Counted from the first letter of the stretch, positions 8,556 to 16,728 are shown. The stretch is 64,000 nt of DNA from DATCLS01 sp036563805 (GCA_036563805.1 DATCLS010000039.1:38234-102233); one strand, 5' to 3'. Notes: generated by a model not told the origin, from the sequence alone. Numbers and translations are program-made.

Positions 8556-9330
8556 CGGGCCCGGCCCGTCGGCGGCCGAGGTCGCCGAGCGGATCGCCGC
8601 CGAGCTGGCGGCCCGGGCCGACCCCGCCCGGGCGGCGGCCATGGCCCGCTACATGCGCCCTGGTGTAGCGACCCAGCGAAGCTGGGACCGCTCGGGGTCG
8701 CGGGGTGGTTTGGACGGGTTTCCCTTCTTGGGCGTGCCCGCGCTGGGTCAGAAGGAGGCGTGGCGGGCCGCCACGGCCGGCCTGCCCCGCCGTCTGCCCG
8801 AGCCGGTCGTGGCCGAGGCGGCCGCCCTGCTGTGGGAGCGGCCCGAGCGCGAGCACCAGTACCTGGGCACCACGCTGGTCAACCGCCACGCCGAGTCCGG
8901 CCCGCCCAGCCCCGCCTTCCTGGCCACGCTGCGGGCGCTGATCGTCGCCAAGCCGTGGTGGGACACCGTGGACGCCCTGGCCACCCGGGGCGTCGGGGCG
9001 GTCGTCCGCCGCCACCGGCAGCTGCGCGCCGAGATGGACGCCTGGCTGGCCGGCGACGACCTGTGGCTGGTGCGGGCTGCGCTGCTCCACATGAACCGGT
9101 GGAAGGGCGAGGCCGATCAGGCCTGGCTGTTCGACGCCTGCCTGGCCCGCGCCGGCGACACCGACTTCTTCATCCGCAAGGCCATCGGGTGGGCGCTGCG
9201 CGAGCACTCCAAGGTTGACGAGCGGGCGGTGGTGGCGTTCGTCGCCGCCCACGAGGCCGAGCTGAGCGGGCTCAGCCGGCGGGAGGCGCTGATGTGGCTG
9301 GAGCGTCGGCGCCGCCGCCTCGGCGCCTGA
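8521..9330 (+). CDS. DNA alkylation repair protein (AlkC/AlkD-like HEAT repeat) with an internal insertion
   Basis: Members excise alkylated bases using a superhelix of HEAT-like repeats. The 269-aa protein shows the family landmarks ARYMR...FPFLGVPA, WWDTVDALAT, MNRWKGEADQ and DFFIRKAIGWALREHS. In relatives YMR runs almost directly into FPFLG. Here about 20 residues (PGVATQRSW...GGLDG) intervene, encoded by a hairpin-forming 60-bp stretch at 8659-8718. The reading frame is preserved, so the gene may still work. GTG starts at 8521, 8533 and 8545 are all in frame and overlap the preceding gene by 11-35 bp; none has a good Shine-Dalgarno. Confidence 0.8.
   Translation: MARPVAGPVAADGPGPSAAEVAERIAAELAARADPARAAAMARYMRPGVATQRSWDRSGSRGGLDGFPFLGVPALGQKEAWRAATAGLPRRLPEPVVAEAAALLWERPEREHQYLGTTLVNRHAESGPPSPAFLATLRALIVAKPWWDTVDALATRGVGAVVRRHRQLRAEMDAWLAGDDLWLVRAALLHMNRWKGEADQAWLFDACLARAGDTDFFIRKAIGWALREHSKVDERAVVAFVAAHEAELSGLSRREALMWLERRRRRLGA
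8659..8718 (+). repeat. 60-bp hairpin insertion inside the alkylation-repair gene
   Basis: The stretch contains CCCAGC (8672-8677), loop GAA, GCTGGG (8681-8686), extended outward by AGCG/CGCT with a small bulge, giving a 26-nt hairpin. It interrupts a conserved protein segment in frame and adds about 20 residues. It resembles a small interspersed palindromic element; no second full copy was found in the window by eye. Confidence 0.5.
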
Positions 9331-9420
9331 CGCCCGCCACGGCGGCCGCAGGATGAGCGCCGGCCCGCGGGATCCGCCGGCCGGAGGTCGACCCCGGCGA
9401 GGCTGTCGACCCCGGCGACG

Positions 9421-10404
9421 CTAGGGCACCAGGACGGTCTTGCCCATCGTGTTGCGGTCCTCGACCGCCCGGTGGGCCTCGGCGGCCTTCTCCAACGGGA
9501 AGCTCTGGCCGACCAGCGGGACGAGCGTGCCGTCGGCCGCAGCCGCCAGCGCCCGCTCCTCGTACGGGCGCAGGCCGCCGGGCCCCTTGAGGATCCGGGC
9601 CCCGACGCCGGCCGACACGGTCAGCCCCTGGGCGAACAGGTCCTCCGCGCTCAGCGGGGCCGGCGACCCCGACGACGAGCCGTACAGGATCACCCGGCCG
9701 CCGAACCCGAGCAGCTGCCGGGCGCCCAGCCCGAGGTCGCCGCCCACGCCGTCGAAGACCACCGTCGGCTCGCGGTCGCCGAGGGCCCGCCGCACCTCGT
9801 CGGTCCACTCGGGCGCCCGGTAGTCGACGGCCACGTCGGCGCCGAGCTGCCGGACCTTCTCGACCTTGGCCGGGCCGCCCGCCACCCCGACGACGACCGC
9901 CCCCGCGTGGCGGGCCGCCTGGACGAGCAGGGTGCCGAGCCCGCCGGCCGCCGCCGTCACGATCGCCACGTCGTCGGCGGTGAGCTGAGCCACGTCGAGG
10001 ATGCCCAGCGCCGTGCGGCCGGTGCCGATCATGGCCACCGCCGCCTCGTCGGACACCCCGTCGGGCACGGCGTGCAGGAAGGACACGTCGCGGACTGCCA
10101 GCTCGGCGTATCCGCCGCTGGCCTCGCCGAGATGGGCGACGACCCGGCGCCCCAGCCACGACTCGTCGACGCCCGGCCCGGTGGACTCGACGACGCCGGC
10201 CACCTCGCGACCGGGGATCATCGGTAGCTCGGGTGGCGGGAAGGGGCCGCCCGACTGCCCGGCTCGGATCTTCGTGTCGAGCAGGTGGATGCCGGCGGCG
10301 GTCACCGCGATGCGGACCTGGCCGGGCCCCGGCAGGGGGTCCTCGACCTCCTCGTACCGGAGCACCTCCGGCGGGCCGAACTCGTGTTGGCGGATCGCGT
10401 GCAT
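9421..10404 (-). CDS. NADPH:quinone oxidoreductase-like MDR protein
   Basis: This 327-aa medium-chain dehydrogenase/reductase belongs to the zinc-free quinone-reductase group. It starts MHAIRQHEFGPPEVLRYEEV with the GroES-like fold (PGREVAGVVESTGPGV). The Rossmann NADPH motif reads AAAGGLGTLLVQAARHAG, near residues 150-167. No structural zinc cysteines are present. Such enzymes reduce quinones or enones in the cytosol. It converges with the alkylation-repair gene and diverges from the ABM gene. TAACCT lies 6 nt before its ATG, consistent with a leaderless transcript. The physiological substrate is unknown. Confidence 0.87.
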   Translation of the reverse strand: MHAIRQHEFGPPEVLRYEEVEDPLPGPGQVRIAVTAAGIHLLDTKIRAGQSGGPFPPPELPMIPGREVAGVVESTGPGVDESWLGRRVVAHLGEASGGYAELAVRDVSFLHAVPDGVSDEAAVAMIGTGRTALGILDVAQLTADDVAIVTAAAGGLGTLLVQAARHAGAVVVGVAGGPAKVEKVRQLGADVAVDYRAPEWTDEVRRALGDREPTVVFDGVGGDLGLGARQLLGFGGRVILYGSSSGSPAPLSAEDLFAQGLTVSAGVGARILKGPGGLRPYEERALAAAADGTLVPLVGQSFPLEKAAEAHRAVEDRNTMGKTVLVP

Positions 10405-10410
10405 GCCCGG

Positions 10411-10416
10411 AGGTTA
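10411..10416 (-). promoter_or_regulatory. Putative -10 hexamer of the quinone oxidoreductase (leaderless)
   Basis: On the minus strand TAACCT ends 6 nt before the ATG at 10404. Confidence 0.45.
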
Positions 10417-10534
10417 AGACTTCAAGTGAGCTTTAGGTCAAGCGGCGGGAAGGGCTCGCGACCGGGGTTCGCGTCCCGGTCCCGCACCGTCTACCGTCGC
10501 CCTGCCCCCGTTCCTTCACGAGGAGAGCAGTGAG

Positions 10535-10864
10535 TTGTCTCAGGTGATCAAGATCAACGCCATCACGGTGCCCGAGGGGTCCGGCGACGAGCTGGCCAAG
10601 CGGTTCGCCGCCCGGGCCGGGGCGGTCGACGGCCAGGAGGGCTTCGAGGGCTTCGAGCTGCTCCAGCCGACCGACGGCCGCAACGTCTACCTGGTCGTGA
10701 CCCGGTGGAAGGACGAGGAGTCGTTCCAGAAGTGGGTCAACAGCCCGGCGTTCGCCCACGGGCACCAGGGCGCCGACAAGCCGCACCCGCACGGCGGGCC
10801 CGTCTCGGTGTCGAGCGAGCTCTGGTCGTTCACGGTGGCCACGAGCTCGCCCGGCCAGGGCTGA
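10535..10864 (+). CDS. Antibiotic biosynthesis monooxygenase (ABM) domain protein, heme-degrading type
   Basis: This 109-aa ABM-fold protein contains NAITVPEGSGDELAKRFAAR and WKDEESFQKWVNSPAFAHGH, the pattern of actinobacterial MhuD/IsdG-like heme-degrading monooxygenases (Asn near the N-terminus, Trp and His in the second half). These small dimeric enzymes open heme to release iron, though other ABM proteins oxidise different aromatics. The start is TTG 10535, supported by AGGAGAG 8 nt upstream and by MSQVIKINAI matching the family N-terminus. It ends 19 bp before a small membrane protein gene that may be co-transcribed. Confidence 0.8.
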   Translation: MSQVIKINAITVPEGSGDELAKRFAARAGAVDGQEGFEGFELLQPTDGRNVYLVVTRWKDEESFQKWVNSPAFAHGHQGADKPHPHGGPVSVSSELWSFTVATSSPGQG

Positions 10865-10883
10865 GCGGCGTTCCGCGCCGTCC

Positions 10884-11252
10884 GTGAGCCTGCACGACCT
10901 GCACGCCGGCTGGGCCTGGTTCGTCGTCGTGGCGAACGGGCTCGCCGGCCTGTGGGCGCTCGGCGCCCACCGGTGGGAGGAGCTGCGGCGGCCGGCGCTG
11001 TGGTGGTTCACCGGCGTGGCGGAGGTGGCGATCGCGGTCCAGGTCGTGATCGGCGTCGTGCTGCTGAACCGCGAGGACGTCGAGCCGCCGCAGTTCCACA
11101 TGTTCTACGGGTTCGTGGCGCTGGCCGCCGTCGGCATCATCTACAGCTACCGCCACCAGCTGAAGGCGTGGCTCTACCTGCTCTACGGCCTGGGCGGCTT
11201 GTTCCTCATGGGCCTCGCCCTGCGAGCGATGACGATCGGCGGGGCCCGCTGA
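10884..11252 (+). CDS. Small four-helix membrane protein, unknown function
   Basis: The 122-aa product from GTG 10884 shows about four hydrophobic segments: WAWFVVVANGLAGLWALG, WWFTGVAEVAIAVQVVIGVV, MFYGFVALAAVGIIYSY and WLYLLYGLGGLFLMGLALR. A conserved-looking HMFYG lies in the third. Proteins of this general type are annotated as uncharacterised actinobacterial membrane proteins. It follows the ABM protein by 19 bp, so the two may form an operon; whether the membrane partner is linked to heme or redox chemistry is speculation. Confidence 0.7.
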   Translation: MSLHDLHAGWAWFVVVANGLAGLWALGAHRWEELRRPALWWFTGVAEVAIAVQVVIGVVLLNREDVEPPQFHMFYGFVALAAVGIIYSYRHQLKAWLYLLYGLGGLFLMGLALRAMTIGGAR

Positions 11253-11359
11253 GCGGGGCCCGCCGGGGCCGGCGCTCAGGGCCCGGGAGAGAGGCGTCCC
11301 CCGACGAGCGGGGCGGGACCCGCTGAGCAGGCCTGCCGGAGCCGGATCTCGGAGGCGGG

Positions 11360-11596
11360 TCAGAGGTGGACGACCGGGCAGGTCAGCGTGCGGGTGATGC
11401 CCTGGATCATCTGGACCCGGCTCACCACCATCTTGCCCAGCTCGTCGACCGTGCCCGCCTCGGCGCGGGCGATCACGTCGTAGGGGCCGGTCACGTCTTC
11501 GGCCGTCACGACGCCGTCGATGCTGCCGACCTCCTCGGCGACCTCCGCAGCCTTGCCGACCTCGGTCTGGATGAGGATGTACGCGCTGACGGTCAT
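11360..11596 (-). CDS. Stand-alone Lrp/AsnC effector-binding (RAM) domain protein
   Basis: This 78-aa protein consists only of the ligand-binding half of the Lrp/AsnC family (MTVSAYILIQTEVGKAAEVA, then GPYDVIARAEAGTVDELGKM), without a DNA-binding helix-turn-helix. Such single-domain RAM proteins form ring oligomers that bind amino acids and may act as metabolic sensors. In actinobacteria they are common, short and usually monocistronic. It lies downstream of the Hsp20 gene on the same strand, separated by a strong terminator hairpin, so it probably has its own promoter. Confidence 0.88.
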   Translation of the reverse strand: MTVSAYILIQTEVGKAAEVAEEVGSIDGVVTAEDVTGPYDVIARAEAGTVDELGKMVVSRVQMIQGITRTLTCPVVHL

Positions 11597-11658
11597 CTGA
11601 CCGGACCTCCCATCGTGGCTGGTCGGCGATGGTAGTGGCGGGCCCTCCGGACGCGACA

Positions 11659-11688
11659 GTGGGGGCGCACCGTCGGGTGCGCCCCCAC
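11659..11688 (-). terminator. Intrinsic-terminator-like hairpin after hsp20
   Basis: A perfect 12-bp stem (GTGGGGGCGCAC paired with GTGCGCCCCCAC) with a 6-nt loop lies 14 bp past the Hsp20 stop. It separates that gene from the AsnC-type gene. No long T tract is present, as is common in high-GC actinobacteria. Confidence 0.65.
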
Positions 11689-11702
11689 GGAGGTGGTCCG
11701 AC

Positions 11703-12188
11703 TCAGGCTGCCTGGGCCTCGGCGGCCTGCTCCGCCTTGGCGGGCTCGGCCTCGGTGGCCTGGGCCTCGATGGCGTCCCGCTTGTGGGCCCCGCCGATGG
11801 CGATCTTGCGCGGCTTGGCGTCTTCGGCCACCGGCAGGGTGACGGTCAGGACGCCGTGGTCGTACGAGGCCTCGATGGCGTCGGTGTCGACGTTCTCGCT
11901 CAGCATCAGGCGCCGGGTGAACGTGCCCTGCGGCCGCTCGTTGACGATGACGTCGTCACCCTCGGCCGTCTCGAACTTGCGGGTGGCGGTCACCGTCAGC
12001 ACGTTGCGCTCGACGGACACGTCGATGGCGTCGGGGTCGACACCCGGAAGGTCGAAGCTGACGAACACCTGCCCCTCGTGGCGCACGGCGTCCATCGGGA
12101 CGGTCGAGGCAGCCGAGCGACGGAACATCTGGTCGATCTGCTCGGTCAGGCGATCGACCTCGCGGAACGGATCGAACCGCATCAGCAT
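11703..12188 (-). CDS. hsp20: Hsp20 / alpha-crystallin small heat-shock protein
   Basis: This 161-aa ATP-independent holdase prevents aggregation of unfolding proteins. The N-terminus MLMRFDPFREVDRLTEQI is typical of actinobacterial Hsp20. The alpha-crystallin domain spans about residues 35-130, with DLPGVDPDAIDVSVE and GVLTVTLP. The oligomerisation I-x-I motif is KIAIG, followed by an Ala/Glu-rich tail. AGGAGGT precedes the ATG. Upstream lie a consensus-like promoter (TTGGAA, 17-bp spacer, TATTCT) and a HAIR inverted repeat over its -35 box, so HspR control like that of mycobacterial acr2 is likely. Confidence 0.92.
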   Translation of the reverse strand: MLMRFDPFREVDRLTEQIDQMFRRSAASTVPMDAVRHEGQVFVSFDLPGVDPDAIDVSVERNVLTVTATRKFETAEGDDVIVNERPQGTFTRRLMLSENVDTDAIEASYDHGVLTVTLPVAEDAKPRKIAIGGAHKRDAIEAQATEAEPAKAEQAAEAQAA

Positions 12189-12287
12189 CGCAGGCTTACC
12201 TCCTCGTCAAAGGTCCTGCTCGAGATTCCCTCTCGTGATTCCGATCGGGATCCGTCTCTTCATGCTCCCCTCAGGGAACCTGCCAAC

Positions 12288-12323
12288 AGAATAGCGGGAA
12301 AGTTGAGTGCTTCCAACTCAACT
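12288..12323 (-). promoter_or_regulatory. hsp20 promoter with HAIR (HspR) operator
   Basis: The inverted repeat GTTGAGT-N7-ACTCAAC at 12302-12322 (8-bp arms at 12301-12323) matches the HspR-associated inverted repeat consensus CTTGAGT-N7-ACTCAAG with one change per arm. On the minus strand it covers a -35 box TTGGAA (12316-12311). This is followed after 17 bp by -10 TATTCT (12293-12288), about 100 nt upstream of the hsp20 start. Confidence 0.8.
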
Positions 12324-12360
12324 TAGGCGAAACTTTGCGGCGCGGCCGGTCGCGAACGCG

Positions 12361-12388
12361 CCGGTGCCGCCCCGCAGGGCGGCACCGG
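12361..12388 (-). terminator. Terminator hairpin after the PEP carboxykinase gene
   Basis: A perfect 12-bp stem, CCGGTGCCGCCC with GGGCGGCACCGG and a CGCA loop, lies 64 bp beyond the stop of the minus-strand pckG gene. Confidence 0.6.
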
Positions 12389-12452
12389 GCGATTCGGTAG
12401 GTAGGCGATTCGGCAGGTCCGCGGCCCCGAGGGGCCGGCGGTCGGCCGACCG

Positions 12453-14261
12453 TCAGCTGGCGGCCAGCCGCTTCTCCAGTGTCTCGAGCTGGTCGCGCAG
12501 CGGGGCGGGCACCCGCTCGCCGAGCGAGCGGTAGTGCTCCTCGAGCTGCGGCAGCTCGGCGCGCCACGAGTCGGGGTCGACCCGCAGCAGCTCCTCGACC
12601 GTCTCGGGCTTCACGTCGAGCCCGGACGTGTCGAGCGAGCCGGGCGTCGGCACCCGGCCGATGGGCGTGTCGACCGCCTCGGCCTTGCCTTCGATGCGCT
12701 CGATGATCCACTTGAGGACCCGGCTGTTCTCCCCGAAGCCCGGCCACAGGAACGAGCCGTCCTCGCCCCGGCGGAACCAGTTGACCCAGAACAGCCGCGG
12801 CAGCTTGTCGGACGCCGTGCGCTCGCCGATCGACAGCCAGTGGGCGAAGTAGTCGCCCATGTTGTAGCCGCAGAACGGGAGCATGGCGAAGGGGTCGAAC
12901 CGCAGCTTGCCAACGGCGCCCGCCTGGGCGGCAGTCGTCTCCGAGCTCATGATCGAGCCCAGGAAGACGCCGTGGGTCCAGTCGAACGACTCGGTGACCA
13001 GCGGCACGTTCGTGGCCCGCCGGCCGCCGAACAGGATGGCCGAGATGGGCACGCCCGCCGGGTCCTCCCACTCGGGGGCGATCGACGGGCACTGCGACGC
13101 CGGCGTCGTGAAACGGGCGTTCGGGTGGGCGGCGGGGGCGTCGGAGTCGGGCGTCCAGTCGTTGCCCCGCCAGTCGATCAGGTGGGCGGGCGGCTCGGAC
13201 AGGCCCTCCCACCACACGTCGCCGTCGTCGGTGCGGGCGACGTTGGTGAAGATCGAGTTGGCCCGGAACGTCTCCACCGCGTTGGGGTTGGTGTCGGCCC
13301 CGGTGCCGGGCGCCACCCCGAAGAAGCCGTACTCGGGGTTGATGGCGTGGAGCCGGCCGTCCGCGCCGAACTTCATCCAGGCGATGTCGTCGCCGATCGT
13401 CTCGACCTTCCACCCCGGCAGGGTGGGGATCATCATCGCCATGTTCGTCTTCCCGCAGGCCGACGGGAAGGCGGCGGCGATGTAGCGCTTCTCGCCGTTG
13501 GGCGGCGTGATGCCGAGGATGAGCATGTGCTCGGCCAGCCAGCCGTCGTCGCGGGCCATCGTCGAGGCGATGCGCAGCGCGAAGCACTTCTTCCCGAGGA
13601 GGGCGTTGCCGCCGTAGCCGGAGCCGTAGGACCAGATCTCGCGGGTCTCGGGGAAGTGGACGATGTACTTGTTGTCGGCGTCGCACGGCCAGGGCACGTC
13701 CTCGCGCCGGTTGCCGTCGTCGTCGACGAGGGGGTAGCCGACCGAGTGCAGGCACGGCACGAAATCGCCGTCGGGCCCGAGGACGTCGAGGGCGCCCTGG
13801 CCCATGCGGGTCATGATCCGCATGCTGACGACCACGTACGGCGAGTCGGTGAGCTGGACGCCGATGTGGGCGATCGGCGAGCCCAGGGGGCCCATGGAGA
13901 AGGGGACGACGTACATCGTCCGCCCCCGCATCGCCCCCGAGTAGAGCTTCATGAGCTCGGCTCGCATCTCGGCGGGGTCGCGCCAGTTGTTGGTGGGCCC
14001 GGCGTCGATCTCTCGCTCGGAGCAGATGAACGTGCGGTCCTCGACCCGGGCGACGTCGCCGGGATCGGAGAGGGCGAGGAAGCTGTTGGGGCGCTTCGCC
14101 TCGTTGAGCCGTTGGAAGGTGCCGCCGTCGACGAGGAGCTGGGTCAGACGCTCCCACTCCTCGTCGGACCCGTCACACCACTCCACTCGGTCCGCACGGA
14201 ATACGGCTGCCCAGTGGTCGACCCAGTCTCTCAGCTTCTGGTTGGTGGTGGTTGCAGCCAT
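12453..14261 (-). CDS. pckG: Phosphoenolpyruvate carboxykinase (GTP)
   Basis: This 602-aa enzyme converts oxaloacetate and GTP to PEP, GDP and CO2, linking the TCA cycle to gluconeogenesis. Its length and sequence are those of the GTP-dependent class found in actinobacteria and animals. The kinase loop containing the reactive Cys is FPSACGKTNMAM (about residues 266-277), followed by GDDIAWMKFG for metal binding. The N-terminal PEP-binding region includes CSEREIDAGPTNNW. A GGAGG lies 5 nt before ATG 14261. It appears monocistronic, with a hairpin terminator downstream. Confidence 0.96.
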   Translation of the reverse strand: MAATTTNQKLRDWVDHWAAVFRADRVEWCDGSDEEWERLTQLLVDGGTFQRLNEAKRPNSFLALSDPGDVARVEDRTFICSEREIDAGPTNNWRDPAEMRAELMKLYSGAMRGRTMYVVPFSMGPLGSPIAHIGVQLTDSPYVVVSMRIMTRMGQGALDVLGPDGDFVPCLHSVGYPLVDDDGNRREDVPWPCDADNKYIVHFPETREIWSYGSGYGGNALLGKKCFALRIASTMARDDGWLAEHMLILGITPPNGEKRYIAAAFPSACGKTNMAMMIPTLPGWKVETIGDDIAWMKFGADGRLHAINPEYGFFGVAPGTGADTNPNAVETFRANSIFTNVARTDDGDVWWEGLSEPPAHLIDWRGNDWTPDSDAPAAHPNARFTTPASQCPSIAPEWEDPAGVPISAILFGGRRATNVPLVTESFDWTHGVFLGSIMSSETTAAQAGAVGKLRFDPFAMLPFCGYNMGDYFAHWLSIGERTASDKLPRLFWVNWFRRGEDGSFLWPGFGENSRVLKWIIERIEGKAEAVDTPIGRVPTPGSLDTSGLDVKPETVEELLRVDPDSWRAELPQLEEHYRSLGERVPAPLRDQLETLEKRLAAS

Positions 14262-14292
14262 GGTCCTCCGGTCGGTCTCGGCTCCTCGCGAG

Positions 14293-14556
14293 TCACACGG
14301 AGGCCGCGTCTCCTGGAGGACTCCCCCGTTCCGGGTCGAGGCCCGGCGTCCCCATGTCAGCCTCCGAGCCCAACCGCAGGCGGGTGGCCCGACCCTCGCT
14401 GTCGAGGTCGAAGATCACACGCTGCCCTTGGCGCAAGAGGCGGAACATCGAGCCGGCCAGCGCGTCGGCGGCCAGATCGACCTCAGCGAGATCGGTGTCG
14501 CGCACGACGATCCCGTCACCGGAAGTCGGGTCGTACGACTTGATCACACCTTGCAC
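14293..14556 (-). CDS. Small cold-shock-domain-like protein
   Basis: This 87-aa protein starts VQGVIKSYDPTSGDGIVVRD, recalling the first strands of a cold-shock/OB fold (KGxVKxFxxxxGxGFI). It continues with FRLLRQGQRVIFDLDSEGRA, the matching later strands. The aromatic RNP1 motif KGFGFI is weak, so nucleic-acid binding is less certain than in classical Csp proteins. GTG 14556 was chosen because GAGGGAG lies at the right distance; a 23-residue upstream extension has no support. It is transcribed in the same direction as pckG but separated from it by the L28-side spacer and probably independent. Confidence 0.65.
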   Translation of the reverse strand: MQGVIKSYDPTSGDGIVVRDTDLAEVDLAADALAGSMFRLLRQGQRVIFDLDSEGRATRLRLGSEADMGTPGLDPERGSPPGDAASV

Positions 14557-14679
14557 TCGTCGATCTCCCTCTTGGCCCGCGATTGGGTTCTGCCACCGTA
14601 TCTGAACGATTTGCGTCCGGCCCAATATCGCTCGCGGCGATGGTGCAATCGATACGGGAGAGGCCTCGGAACGCGCAAC

Positions 14680-14699
14680 GGGCGCCCCGGAGGGCGCCC
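14680..14699 (-). terminator. Hairpin after rpmB
   Basis: GGGCGCCC is repeated as its own complement around CGGA, 30 bp downstream of the minus-strand rpmB stop. It is a short terminator-like structure without a T run. Confidence 0.35.
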
Positions 14700-14728
14700 C
14701 GAGCCGGCCCGGCCGGCGACGATGCCGC

Positions 14729-14923
14729 TCAGTGGACGAGCTTGGTGACCTTGCCGGCCTTGATGCAGCCGGTGCACACGTGGATGCGGCGCGGCGAGCC
14801 GTCGACGAGCGCGCGCACGCGTTGGATGTTCGGGTTCCAGCGGCGCTTCGTGCGGCGGTGCGAGTGGCTCACACTCATGCCCCACGACGGGTGCTTGCCA
14901 CACACCTCGCAGACGGCTGCCAT
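14729..14923 (-). CDS. rpmB: 50S ribosomal protein bL28
   Basis: The 64-aa product (MAAVCEVCGKHPSWGMSVSH onward) is bL28 of the large ribosomal subunit. CEVC near the N-terminus and CTGC near the C-terminus mark the zinc-binding form. The basic core SHRRTKRRWNPNIQRVRA contacts 23S rRNA. It is divergent from the DAK2-domain gene, an arrangement also seen in other bacteria, where rpmB faces the yloV/recG cluster. Identification is certain; length is normal. Confidence 0.97.
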   Translation of the reverse strand: MAAVCEVCGKHPSWGMSVSHSHRRTKRRWNPNIQRVRALVDGSPRRIHVCTGCIKAGKVTKLVH

Positions 14924-15022
14924 GGACGCTTACCTCGGTCTCGGGGGTCTACCTGGGACCGGGTGACTGTACTGGCCGTGAGCGGGTAGCCACAACTCCC
15001 ATGGACCGACAGCGGGGCCGCC

Positions 15023-15028
15023 TAGCAT
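15023..15028 (+). promoter_or_regulatory. Putative -10 hexamer of the DAK2 gene (leaderless)
   Basis: TAGCAT ends 8 nt before GTG 15037. This supports that GTG over the upstream ATG at 15001, which lies before the hexamer. Confidence 0.5.
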
Positions 15029-15036
15029 CGCCGGTC

Positions 15037-16716
15037 GTGACCACCCTCGAGCACCTGGGCGCCGCCGACCTGCGAGCGGTCGTAGAGGCCTACCGGGACG
15101 CGCTGGCGGCGCACCGCGAGCCGATCAACCGGTTGAACGTCTACCCCGTGCCCGACGGCGACACCGGCACGAACATGTCGCTCACGCTGGTCTCGGTGTG
15201 CGAGGAGCTCGAGAAGGTCGAGAGCGACGACCTCGCCGGCGTGTGCCGGGCCATCAGCCACGGCTCGCTCATGGGGGCGCGGGGCAACTCGGGCGTCATC
15301 CTGTCCCAGGTCCTGCGGGGCCTCGCCGGCGCGGCCGCCGAGACCGGCGGCTTCGACGGGCCCGGGCTGGCCCGGGCGCTGCGGGCCGCGTGCGACGCCG
15401 CCTACCAGGCGGTGATGCGGCCGGTCGAGGGCACGATCCTCACCGTGGTGCGGCGGGCGGCCGAGGCGGCCGAGGAGGCGGCGGCGTCGCCCGATCCGGC
15501 GGGCCACGACCTGGTGGCGGTGCTCGACGCCGCCCGCGCCGCCGCCCAGACGGCGCTGGACGAGACGCCCCAGCAACTCAAGGTCCTGGCCGACGCGGGG
15601 GTGGTCGACGCCGGCGGCGCCGGGTTCCTGCTGCTGCTCGACGTCTTCCTCCAGGTGGTCGACGGCCGGCCGGTGCCCGAGCCCCGGGTGGGGGAGGGGG
15701 CGGTCCGGCCCGACGCCAACCTCGTCGAGCACACCGGCGACGAGGCGGACGCGGGGCCGTCCGGCCCGCGCTACGAGGTCATGTACTTCCTCGAGGCGCC
15801 GGACGAGACGATCCCGGCGTTCAAGGACGTCTGGGCCGGCATCGGCGACTCGATCGTGGTCGTGGGCGGCGACGGCATGTGGAACTGCCACATCCACACC
15901 GACGACATCGGCGCCTCGATCGAGGCGGCGCTCGACGTCGGCCGCCCCTCCCAGATCCGGGTGACCGACCTCCACGAGCAGGTCGAGGAGGAGCGCTGGG
16001 TGCGCGAGGCGGCGGACGCCGGCGTCGTCGTCGAGGAGCCGCCCCACGTCCACGAGCCGGTCACGACCGCAGTCGTCGCCGTGGCCACCGGCGACGGGGT
16101 CAAGCGCATCTTCTACAGCCTCGGCGTCCAGGGCATCGTCACCGGCGGGCAGTCGATGAACCCGTCGACCGCCGACCTGCTCGAGGCCGTCGAGCGGGTG
16201 CCGGCCGACCAGGTCGTCATCCTCCCCAACAACAAGAACATCATCCCGGTGGCCGAGCAGGTGGACGGCCAAACGACCCGGTCGGTGCGGGTCGTGCCCA
16301 CCCGGGGCATCGCCGAGGGCTTCGCCGCGCTCATGGCCTACGACCCCGAGGCACCGGTCGACGAGAACGCCAAGGAGATGACAGCCCAGGCGGCCAACGT
16401 GGTGGCCGGCGAGGTGACCCGCGCCGTGCGCGACTCGATGTCGCCGGTCGGTCCCATCTCCGAGGGCGACTACCTGGGCATGACCCGCGACGGCATCAAG
16501 GCGGTCGACGAGACGGTGGCGGGAGCGGCCTGCGCCCTGCTCGACGCCCTGGTCACCGACGAGCACGAGATCGTCACGATCATCGAGGGCGAGGGCGCCA
16601 CCGCGGCCGACACCCGGGCGATCACCGAGTGGCTCGACGAGCACCGCCCCAACGTCGCCGCCGAGGTCCACCACGGGGGCCAGCCCCTCTACCCGTACCT
16701 CCTCGGCATCGAGTGA
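15037..16716 (+). CDS. DAK2-domain protein (YloV/FakA-like kinase)
   Basis: This 559-aa protein is of the YloV/FakA type. The N-terminal DAK2 domain has NVYPVPDGDTGTNM, whose acidic residues bind Mg-ATP, then GARGNSGVILSQ and an EGTILTVVR motif. A central linker and a C-terminal DegV-like domain (PNNKNIIPVAEQ) follow. In Firmicutes FakA phosphorylates fatty acids held by a FakB protein; no fakB is seen here, so the substrate in this organism is unproven. GTG 15037 is preferred as a leaderless start. It precedes recG by only 12 bp, the order found in many Gram-positive genomes. Confidence 0.88.
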   Translation: MTTLEHLGAADLRAVVEAYRDALAAHREPINRLNVYPVPDGDTGTNMSLTLVSVCEELEKVESDDLAGVCRAISHGSLMGARGNSGVILSQVLRGLAGAAAETGGFDGPGLARALRAACDAAYQAVMRPVEGTILTVVRRAAEAAEEAAASPDPAGHDLVAVLDAARAAAQTALDETPQQLKVLADAGVVDAGGAGFLLLLDVFLQVVDGRPVPEPRVGEGAVRPDANLVEHTGDEADAGPSGPRYEVMYFLEAPDETIPAFKDVWAGIGDSIVVVGGDGMWNCHIHTDDIGASIEAALDVGRPSQIRVTDLHEQVEEERWVREAADAGVVVEEPPHVHEPVTTAVVAVATGDGVKRIFYSLGVQGIVTGGQSMNPSTADLLEAVERVPADQVVILPNNKNIIPVAEQVDGQTTRSVRVVPTRGIAEGFAALMAYDPEAPVDENAKEMTAQAANVVAGEVTRAVRDSMSPVGPISEGDYLGMTRDGIKAVDETVAGAACALLDALVTDEHEIVTIIEGEGATAADTRAITEWLDEHRPNVAAEVHHGGQPLYPYLLGIE

Positions 16717-16728
16717 GTCCGCAGGCCG

